From contig JAVTVJ010000142.1 of the NCBI GenBank assembly GCA_034509425.1, forward strand, positions 2,613,501-2,677,500: a DNA stretch of 64,000 nt, written 5' to 3'. Below are positions 56,401 through 64,000 of this stretch, one piece after another (positions within the stretch are counted from its first letter, which is position 1; every line of letters begins with the position of its first letter). This DNA is from Eopsaltria australis. Taxonomy: Eukaryota > Chordata > Aves > Passeriformes > Petroicidae. The position numbers and the translations under genes were made by a program. The notes beneath the pieces were generated by a model, which worked only from the letters and a program-made list of their open reading frames with translations, did no database searches and had not been told where the DNA came from.

Positions 56401-59400
56401 CTGATGGGACCTCCTTAAAATAAATAGTGCTTTGTTTTGTTTAGTAATACTTTGGAAATCAAAAGAGTTAATACATCAAATCTGAAAACTACATGCAAAC
56501 AATTTAAATTCACTAAATCCAAGAATAACTCCTTTGTGTTCTGCAGGTCTATTCTACAATTTCCTGTAGGAAAGAGAAAAAAATCATCTTACAGCCCTAC
56601 TGAAAAGTCAAACCAAATACTAAAAGAACATTCACTATTAAACAAAAAAGGTATGAATTAAACATTTTCTAATAGTATTACACAACTTTAACTATACTAA
56701 ACGATTTAACATTAAAAAACAGAGTGCAAATTAAAAATAAGCTTAAAAATGAGAGCAAAAGTACAGACAACTCATAATGGGGGTGCAACGAACAATTAAC
56801 TTTCCCTGCTTTGAATGTTATTCAAGTTGTATTAAGTGTTTGTTAAACACAAGAGCAAGAATGCTTCCATCACTGTATGAAACTGCAGATGTATATTATA
56901 CTACAAATGTTATAAAAGCAAGCTTATAGAAACAAAGTATTCGGAATTATACGTACGTTTAATTAATATGTAGACATTAGCAAACAAAAATAGTATAATT
57001 TAAAATATTTTTCAATTACTAAATCCATTCCTGCTTTCACCTTTATAGATTCCATGTTAAAAAGTCAAGCTTCAATTATAAAGCTTGTTTCAGTGAGAGA
57101 AGCAACATTTTTTTTTCTAACAGGCACTATACTGAAAGGATTTAATTTTGAAAGTATAGTACTTAATATTGCAGTCAGTAGGTGAGATCTCACATAAGAA
57201 AAGTCACTCTTAAAATGGCCAGATTTCTGCACCATGCAGACTACAAAGCTTGTCTTTGTCTTCATTCCAGTTGGCCATCAGCCAGGCACCTACTGTGACC
57301 AGCAGCAGATATATTCTTGAAGACATTACAGAGCAATCAATAAAATGACAGGATAAAAGTCATGACCGGGATCCTAAACTGTTTAATGAACCCTTTGCTT
57401 TCCAGAAGAAAACACCATTTGTCTTCTCTGTATTGATACGCATGAACTGTTCAACACATTGATGGAAAACGTCAAAAATGGCTTTTAAAATCTTACTCTA
57501 TCTAAAGTGAAAGCATCTTCTCAAGGTGTTTTTATGCCAAACATATGACCATGAAAAGTTTGTCTCAAAGCATACTCAGAAGAAACTAAAAGTAGCCCTT
57601 CTTGCTCTGCTACCTTTAAGCAGCCATTAATTTAGTTTGTCACTAATTAGGGGGCTGATAGCCTTGCCTTTTAGCATTTTTCAGTATGTTTGGGCACTTG
57701 TCATTCAGGCATAACCTCAGAATAGTCCTCAATCATCACAGAATACAGAGAGAAGTTTACAAAGGAGCAGCTGCTGTCCCAAACAACTTCTGTGCATTTC
57801 ATGCTGAAAAATGTGTCAATATTCAAGACTGTGTCACTACTACAGAAGTTTCTGCTTTCAATTAAGTGCAAGTGTACCTTCATATAACTGTTCAGGTATT
57901 GTAAATGTTACAAAGATTCTTTCTAAAAAGCATGTGCCATCCCTGCATTAGAAACTATATTCAAGGCACAAACGGAATGACCCTTTTATCCTTAAGAAAA
58001 GTCAAGGACAAAAAAATTGACAGACCAGGTACGAACAGAAGCAAATAAAAAAAAGTTACAGTACTATCTCAGCGTACTGTCCTTCAGAGATAGAAAGTGA
58101 AAAAGGTAACTGAATATTCAGCAATGAAAAGTTTGTCTGAGAAACCTTAAGCAGAATTCTATTAGGTCCAAGATGTATTAGCCCAAGTCTGAATACAACA
58201 CAGAGATCTTTACATGTCAAGAACAGGTGACAGTAATGAAGATGGTAAAATTCAGATCTATTTACACTATTTCCAGAAATCAAGGGTAGGAAAGTGAATG
58301 GATGGATGCTGTTTCGTAAGTACAAGACAATTACATTGAAGGAAAGGAGCAGGAAAGTAAAAAAAAGCACAAAAAGCTTCAAGGAAACTAAGGAAAAACA
58401 GTAAAAGTATCTCTACTTCAGCAGTGATATATACAAATGTGAAAACTGTTTTTCAAATTGCTGAGAACACATTATGCTGACCTGGTAATATGAAATGAGA
58501 GCTCCAACATCTTCACGCTTATATCCAGCAAAGGTGACAAGCTATACCTGAAAAACACTCATCCCCTGACTTACCTGCCAAAACTGATCTTCTCAAAGCT
58601 GGGCAAGAAGCAGGCTTTACATCCACCATATTACTGAAAAGGGAAGCCTACTTTTGTAGAAATCAAACCTAACTCCTTATCTATGTATCATGGTAAGTCC
58701 AGGATGGGTGTGGTTTATTTCTCTGCTTCTGGGGTTTTTTTAACACAAGAACTCTTCAAGAAACAGATTTTGCATTATTTTACAGCTGACATTGAAAAGG
58801 AAATTAAAGCATGGGGTGGTAGATTCTTGTTGTTGTTTTGGTGCAGTATTTTTAAAGATTCGTTCAGGAAGAGGTAGTATTTCCATATAACATAGTGACC
58901 ACCTGGACAGACACCCTCTCTCTCTCCAGAAAACAAGAGTATTACTTATGTGCTGACAGAAGATGACCTTAATTAAGGTGCTCCACCCAAAAGAAAACAT
59001 AGGGATATAGACTAGAGAAGTATCAATATAAAATCAGATCTACTTCTGCTCACTTACTTAAGTCTTCATGTGGAATGAAAGTCTCCATACCTGGGGCCAG
59101 GGCTGTGACTGCCCAGTTAAGTTACAGTGTAAATACAGATTAGGGCAGTTACCAGATGCATATCTAACAGAAGAACCTATCGGAACATCTGTTCTACTAT
59201 GCTGTCTTCAAAGTATTGCAGCAGATTACAGTTAATGCAGATTTGTTTGATGTTTATGATGATATATACTACCACACAGGTAAGTTCTGATGGTGCTCAA
59301 ATCAAATTCTGATAGAAGTCAAAACACTGAAGAGCAAAGGAAGAGATAAATATTCAGAATGAAGTTCCCAAATGACCAGACATGAGCAGCAGGAATAAAG

Positions 59401-61859
59401 AAGGCCTTCAACATTATTTTCAGTCTCAGAATGTTAAAAAGTTGAGAAAAAGAAGTGTACAAAATCGTATTTAAATAAATCTGCCTAACCTTGAATGCAT
59501 ATTTTTACTCTGGGTGTGGAGTTCTCTCATTCAACTAGCTCAGTGATTCAGAGGCTAGTTTTTAATCAGAAACTATCATGAATGTGACAAGCAAAGAATA
59601 TCACAAACCACCTTGTAAGACTGCATGTGTTCAGGGTTTCCCAAAGCAGAATTTAAACTTAAAATCCTAAGCAATGACTTATATCACTTGTCAGCACTGT
59701 GAGTTGTCTCTTAAATATTGTCTTCTCTGAACAAGATTCCAAAATTCCTTTAGATGAAGAAAACGTCCTGTTATTTTGCAGCCACTATGGTTCAAAATGA
59801 CTAAAATGTGAAGAATTTAGTAAGAAAATTTCAAATAAAAGAAGTCTATTTTGGCATTAAAAAAAAATTTCTAATTCTACCCAATATTTCATGCAAACTT
59901 GGTGTCAACTGCTGTTGTTAAATGCTGATGTGTTGATGCACATGTTAAATGCTGGTACACATTAGCATGCAGATGACTAGTGCAGGCTCTCATTAAAGCA
60001 AAGACTAGGTGAAAAACTTTACTTTGGCAAAGCTTTTATGTCTGCGTGTGGTACAAGTCATGCAAAAATGCTGAAAAAACAACCAACATGCACTAACTGA
60101 CCTGTAATTGTTAGATGTTACTAAGTCAATTAAAATCTCAATAACTACAGAATTCTTCAGGAAGTGTTATATTTTAATTATCATGTAATTTAGATAGTGT
60201 ATACCCATACAATTTTTCAAATTGAGGAAAAAAAATTTTTACTAGATATCTCCAGAAACTGTTAAAAAATACTTTCAAATTAAAAGCACATCATGGGGGC
60301 TTCTATAAAGTGTCATGGGATGCCATCCAGAGGGACCTGGACAAGCTCCAGGAGCAGATCCATGGGGATCTCCTGAGGTTTAACACAACCAAGGGCTGGT
60401 GCTGCACCTGGGTCAGGACAATCCCCAGCATCAGCACAGGCTGGGGATGAACAGATGGAGAGCAGCCCTGCCCAGAAGAACTCGGGGGTGCTGCTGGCTG
60501 AGAGGTTGGACATGACCCAGCCATGGGCACTCCCAGCCCAGAGAGCCAAACCTGTCCTGGGCTGCATCCAAAGCAGCATGGGCAGCAGGGAGAGGGAGGG
60601 GATTCTGCCCCTCTGCTCTGCTGAGACCCCACCTGCAGGGCTGCATCAGCTCTGGGGTGCCAGCACAGGAAGGACATGGACCTGACTGGAGTGAATCCTG
60701 AAGTATGGAACTGATTTAAACTAATAGGGTAGGTTTAGATTGGATATTAGGAACAAATTCTCTACTGTTGGGAGTGGTGAGGCACTGGAACACGAGTCAG
60801 AGAAGTTTTGGGTGTTCTACCCCTGGAAGTGTTCAAGGAGAGGTTGGATGGGGCTCTGAGCAACCTGGTCAGGTAGAAGGTGTCCCCAGCCATGGCAGAG
60901 AGGTTGGAACTAGATGATCTTTAATGTCCCTTCCAGTCCTAACCATTCTATGATGACACAGATTTAGTACCACTTTATGCACTAAGAACTTTGTATACTT
61001 GATAACATAATTTCCAAAAGCATTTTTACCAAGTAGTTGAACACCGAAGTTTGGTTTAAATTACATAGTTAAAATAGGTCAACTGGTCAGAAAACTCAGG
61101 GAGTAAAGGGATATGAAATAAAATGTTGGTGAATGCACAGGAAAGTGAAGGGCACCATAAAATAAGTATTACCTCCTAAACAAAGGCACCAAGAAGTTCA
61201 TATTTACATTACAGGCATTTCCTAATTCTCTATGGCTGGGGCTGTAAAAATAAATACGAGCCCATAAATAACAATTACAGATTGATTCAAGCTCATATTA
61301 AAAAAAAAACACCCAAAAAGCAAATAAAAAACCCCACCCCACAACCCCTAAAATCTCCCCAACAACCACCACTCCCAGAGCAGTATCACAGTATTATACT
61401 TTAAGAAAATAAAGTCCCAATCTTTCAGAAAACTTCTCAGAGTAGGAATACCCTCAAAATGCAAGTTGCTCATTATTTTTACACTAACATTCCTAAGCAT
61501 TTAGTTCTCTTCACATCTTTAAGCTTGAATTTTTGTATTTTCAACATTTCTCATTTATGAAATGGCTGGCAAAGGTTTTGACATATTCACATTCAGCAGG
61601 TAGAAAGTTAAAGTTGGTTGCCCCCATTACAGAAAATGATGCTTAATGAAAAAGAAAAGAACAACAAACAGAACTTGTGAGAAAAAAACGTCTTCTATAT
61701 AGATAGGCAAACAAGCGTTGCATTACAAGATTCAGAATCTGCACTTACTCTTTACCCCTTTCTTCCCCTTTCGTTCCTTCTTGTACTGTTCCTTCAGTTT
61801 ACTTATTAGTCCCTGGTCTACATCCCAAACCTCAGCAGTTGGGGACAGGTCATCTTTGT
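38280..61859 (-). CDS. STRN3: STRN3, striatin-3 (SG2NA): last 11 coding exons, 5' part outside window
   Basis: Striatin-3 is a cytoplasmic scaffold and PP2A B'''-type regulatory subunit that organises STRIPAK complexes with kinases and MOB4. In coding order the exons are 61749-61859, 56171-56311, 51131-51264, 46295-46470, 46118-46165, 44260-44381, 43313-43480, 42940-43080, 40910-41017, 38554-38640 and 38280-38449. They total 1406 nt: two bases finishing a split codon, 467 codons and a stop. All phases agree. The first two exons hold the acidic/Lys-rich linker; from the fourth exon on the protein is WD40 repeats (SEDHTLKLWN, GGIDATIQWWN, CSADGTIRLWN, HEDRHIKFFD, SHDCSIRLWN), ending GADALAKVFV. 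Coiled coil, caveolin-binding and calmodulin-binding regions should lie beyond 64000. STRN3 is chosen over STRN and STRN4 from the linker sequence and the COCH neighbour. One intron appears to be GC-AG. Confidence 0.96.
38554..38640 (-). CDS. STRN3: STRN3 exon, WD40 repeat
   Basis: An 87-nt exon encoding KMIHSMVAHLDAVTSLAV, then DPNGIYLMSG. The acceptor is CTTTTAG and the donor GTAAGG. The split codon A|GC gives Ser before HDCSIRLWN. Confidence 0.95.
40910..41017 (-). CDS. STRN3: STRN3 exon, WD40 repeat
   Basis: A 108-nt exon encoding VQSNNHINKVVSHPTLPV, then ITAHEDRHIKFFDNKT. The acceptor is TTTTCAG and the donor GTAAGG. Confidence 0.95.
41394..41450 (-). mobile_element. Short CR1 3'-end remnant
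   Basis: Only the terminal motif 'tcatagagtggtttgggctg' plus 'gaagggactcctgctagatc' remains, a typical CR1 3' tip in reverse complement. Confidence 0.65.
42214..42763 (-). mobile_element. CR1 LINE 3' fragment in STRN3 intron, same sense as STRN3
   Basis: The + strand reads as reverse-complement CR1: 'aatggcttgggtggaaggga', 'cacagtaaagaacttcttcc', 'cctttaggtactggaagatc', 'caggagaggtgctctggctc'. It is about 550 bp, 5'-truncated and broken in frame. Confidence 0.94.
42940..43080 (-). CDS. STRN3: STRN3 exon, WD40 repeat
   Basis: A 141-nt exon encoding HGIPTSVDFIGCDPAHMV, then FNTGSTVIYDLETSQSV and SSQVES. The acceptor is TTTCTAG and the donor GTAAGT. Confidence 0.95.
43313..43480 (-). CDS. STRN3: STRN3 exon, WD40 repeat
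   Basis: A 168-nt exon encoding PNVLAGTLIAHTDAVWGL, then CSADGTIRLWNPPEK and IPCICTYNGEK. The acceptor is TTTTCCAG and the donor GTAACT. Confidence 0.95.
44260..44381 (-). CDS. STRN3: STRN3 exon, WD40 repeat
   Basis: A 122-nt exon encoding GPVLSLAISSNGEQCFSG, then GIDATIQWWNMPSPNVDP and YDTY. The acceptor is CTCAATAG and the donor GTAGGT. Confidence 0.95.
46118..46165 (-). CDS. STRN3: STRN3 48-nt exon
   Basis: A short exon encoding SASLDVEPIYTFRAH, bounded by TTTCTTTCAG and GTGAGT. The exit codon AT|T gives Ile before GPVLSLAIS. Confidence 0.94.
46295..46470 (-). CDS. STRN3: STRN3 exon, first WD40 repeat; GC donor
   Basis: A 176-nt exon encoding LPANKDAFRKTWNPKYTL, RSHFDGVRALAFHPVEPV, SEDHTLKLWN and LQKTVPAK. 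To join the next exon in frame (AA|G, Lys, then SASLDVEP) it must end just before GCAAGTA, a non-canonical GC donor. The only nearby GT (in CAAGTATATG) would shift the frame. Confidence 0.93.
46471..51130 (-). other. STRN3 intron, 4.7 kb
   Basis: AT-rich intron with A-rich and A/C-rich low-complexity runs, for example near 48868-48905 and 49330-49342, and a G run just outside the exon near 51061-51075. No exon or clear transposon is seen. Confidence 0.8.
51131..51264 (-). CDS. STRN3: STRN3 exon before the WD40 domain
   Basis: A 134-nt exon encoding EPITFPPGGGKSFIMGSDD, then VLLSVLGLGDLADLTVTND and ADYSYD. This segment is highly conserved in striatins just before the beta propeller. The acceptor is TTTGTAG and the donor GTAAGT. 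Confidence 0.95.
51265..56170 (-). other. STRN3 intron, 4.9 kb
   Basis: AT-rich intron without recognised repeats beyond short A/C-rich tracts (near 54148-54176). No additional exon is supported. Confidence 0.8.
56171..56311 (-). CDS. STRN3: STRN3 exon, linker (likely alternatively spliced)
   Basis: A 141-nt exon encoding VNRTKLHDMIADLGDDEIP, then IPSGIINQSRSPSSRMTDH and EGARAEE. This matches the striatin-3 linker and separates it from STRN and STRN4. The boundaries are TTTACAG and GTACAA. Confidence 0.93.
60309..60957 (+). mobile_element. CR1 LINE 3' portion with internal deletion, antisense to STRN3
   Basis: Begins in the end of ORF2 ('gccatccagagggacctgg', 'aatccccagcatcagcac') and ends with the typical 3' tip ('gttggaactagatgatc', 'aaccattctatgatg'). 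Relative to the copy at 34010-34728, roughly 200 bp is missing after 'acatggacctg'. It is not protein-coding today. Confidence 0.94.
61295..61380 (+). repeat. A/C-rich low-complexity tract in STRN3 intron
   Basis: A run of A followed by CCCAAAA-, CCCCACCCC- and CAACCACC-type units. On the STRN3 transcript this is T/G-rich. Confidence 0.8.
61749..61859 (-). CDS. STRN3: STRN3 exon, linker (likely alternatively spliced)
   Basis: A 111-nt exon encoding DKDDLSPTAEVWDVDQGL, then ISKLKEQYKKERKGKKGVK. Its acceptor is GCATGTAG after a T-rich tract and its donor is A|GTAAGT. I place the donor at 61748 rather than at the GTAAAG 9 nt upstream in the transcript, because only the former joins the next exon in frame (codon A|GA, Arg). 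Confidence 0.92.
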
Positions 61860-64000
61860 CTACATGCAGCATATTATTAAAAGAAAAAAAATCAGCAATT
61901 GGCAGTGCAAGCTGTTGGTGATTTACTGTCATAGCTGTACAAGAGCATTAATAAAAGTTATTAATAAATTTTTATTTTAAAGGTGCAGTCTCAGTTTTAA
62001 GTTTATAAAAGATGAAGTTTCATTTCATAGTTTTCCAAGGCACGGTATATTATCAGTTACATATTTTTTAAAAATTGTACGTTAATTTGTTACCAAGGAG
62101 CAAACAAATTAAGCTTCATAAGTAACTACTTATGTTAGATACTTCAAAATGCACAAAAATTCATTGGTGTTCAGAAACAATTACTGCATCTTTAGAAAGA
62201 CAGTGTTAAGAAATTATTCAGCCAGTGTTGAATAAGCAAATAAAAGCATTCATGCTATATCTCTCATAAAAATGCAAGCTGAGTAAGTCAGTGCCAGTTT
62301 ACTCATGAAGACCACCATGCATCCTTTCACATTCATTCTACATGCACAAGAAAGAAACCTTGGTCCTACATATAATCAGAGAAACAAGTCTATAAATATA
62401 GTTTTTCACATTAAGATGAAGAAAAGTAATTTGCACAGGTGGACATCCCACTGCATTCCAGGAATTAAATCATAATTAGCAGAAATACAACATTCCACAG
62501 TAGTTTTAGAAGACATATTTTTTCTGTTTCACAAATATTGCAGAGTTAGCTATTCTTTATGAGAAGTCAGGTCTCCACTTTTCTAAACTATCCATCTCAA
62601 TCATTTCTAGAAACTTAGAATCAGTAAAAAGATAAACCTGTTTCTAAGACAAAGCAAACACAACATTTGCACAAGCGCTTTTGGTAGCAGACAACCAGGC
62701 ATCAACCAAACTTGGTTTGTGTGCCAGTTCAGCTTTATGCTCACAAATTCTTTAGGCATAAAATCATAAGACTTAGTTCCTCAGTTCCCAACTTCCAATC
62801 ATACTAACAATATGATTGTACCCATTTTTGAAGTTATAACCATTATAAACCATAGAAGTGCACAAGAGGAGTCATACACAGCAGAAACAAAGTAACATGC
62901 ATTTAAGATAAAAACAATAGGCGTTATTCCAAGTACATGTTTCATGACAAAACACGACAACGAATGAGCAGACAGATACCCTAGGATACTGATGCACCTA
63001 TCATCATTCACTGACAATCTGGATCAAAGAGCTGGAATACAGAAATGGCAAAGGTGGTGAAACATGAAACAGGCAGTATAATGGAAGAGTCCCCTGAGCT
63101 GTCCACAAAGAACTCTGGCAATGAGAAGGGAACAATGACATCCTACACCAAACTACACCTGCAACTACCAAACTGTAAAGACAAAGACCTCAATCTTTCT
63201 GATCACTGGGCCTAAACACTGACAGAGAGGAAACACAAGAGTCACAGAAAGATAAATCAGAGAATATGCCCAATCAAAAGAGGAAAAAAAAAATCAAAAC
63301 TGCTAAAACTCAATTAAAAGAAAATTCAGTTAAAAACTAATTAAAACTAATTAATCAAATTCCAAAGCACCGTTAACAAAATGAAAATAATCAGCTGTGT
63401 TGCAGCACTGCAGAGAAGGATTAGGGAATTGAATTAAACCAGAAGATGTAACATCAATGTAATGCTATTCTAAAAAATGTCATTTTAGTACATTTTAAAA
63501 GGTGCAGTGCATTAAACCAGGACAGTGCAGGTAATGACAAAATTGAAGTAACATGTTCAGTCTGTGTTCTACACTGGAAGTTTAGAAAATTTCTGTAGAG
63601 TGTAGAACAAATAGGGCATTAAATATCAAGACAAAGAATTTGAAGGAACTGGGCTCATTCAGTCAGCAGAAAACAGGAAAAGCACAAGCCTGCAAACATA
63701 AATATTCAAAACCAACACTGCTGGCTGCAGAAATGTAGGCTGCAAATAGAAAACTAAATAATGCACAAACTCGGATTATCTGGGTAGGCTGTGAAATGAA
63801 TTTAAAACAAGAATTTTAGGAAAACCCAGCAGTGTTTCTCTCCAGCATACCCAGATATATCAGGCTATTTCAGAACACAGCCATAGAAATAGAAGACCTC
63901 TGCCATTCAGTCCAACAGAGACCTTCCTGCACTAAATTGACACCTGGACAGCACAGAGGACCCAGGATGTCCACTGACCAGTATAACTGAGTGGAGAAAG
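61860..64000 (-). other. STRN3 intron at right edge
   Basis: AT-rich, non-coding. I found no exon of the upstream STRN3 region here, so the next exon lies past the window. A CR1-like scrap may be present at 63.88-63.95 kb but is too weak to call. Confidence 0.7.

Larger units (their letters stand above)
56312..61748 (-). other. STRN3 intron, 5.4 kb
   Basis: Separates the two linker exons. It contains one CR1 copy (60309-60957) and an A/C-rich low-complexity tract at about 61295-61380. No further exon is seen. Confidence 0.8.

Noticed and set aside
60303..60685. Open frames of 71-124 codons near 60.3-60.7 kb
   Set aside because: They fall inside a CR1 LINE copy, mostly on its antisense strand, and are not host genes.
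61860..61932. Extension of the STRN3 exon upstream to an in-frame Met at 61932
   Set aside because: The frame stays open, but a good TAG acceptor at 61860-61861 after a T-rich tract joins the known protein sequence at the residue expected, so the extra codons are intronic.
63880..63950. Possible CR1 scrap near the right edge
   Set aside because: Only short, weak resemblance ('gacctctgccattcagtcca'); not enough to call.

Overview
The window is vertebrate nuclear DNA, almost certainly from a bird. Genes are split by GT-AG introns, CR1-type LINE fragments are scattered through non-coding sequence, and introns are fairly compact. Two genes are recognised, COCH on the + strand and STRN3 on the - strand. 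They face each other tail to tail, which is also their arrangement in mammals as I know it. The CR1 style would fit a songbird, but I cannot fix the species.

Layout. 1-8.6 kb: AT-rich upstream intergenic DNA with an old CR1 remnant, a diverged local duplication, a small perfect hairpin and a GC-rich block of unknown nature (7.3-7.77 kb). 8.65-9.35 kb: a CpG-rich, G-run-rich block. 10.44-11.65 kb: the CpG-island promoter and first two exons of COCH. 11.15-26.77 kb: COCH, 11 coding exons, 546 codons plus stop, all junctions in phase. 26.77-38.28 kb: an 11.5 kb interval holding both 3' UTRs, a CR1 copy and a perfect 13-bp hairpin. 38.28-61.86 kb: the last 11 coding exons of STRN3 (467 complete codons plus stop). 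The 5' exons lie beyond the right edge. 61.86-64.0 kb: STRN3 intron.

Function. COCH encodes cochlin, a secreted extracellular-matrix protein of the inner ear (signal peptide, LCCL domain, two vWFA domains). STRN3 encodes striatin-3/SG2NA, a WD40 scaffold and PP2A regulatory subunit of STRIPAK complexes. They share no pathway that I can see; the pairing is conserved synteny.

I did not find an undescribed biological system. The items most worth checking are a GC-AG intron in STRN3, a two-exon STRN3 block of exactly 84 codons that fits the known long/short isoform difference, a NAGNAG acceptor in COCH, a 17-bp tandem duplication in the COCH leader, two clean hairpins, and two CR1 copies whose bodies nearly match while their 3' ends differ.
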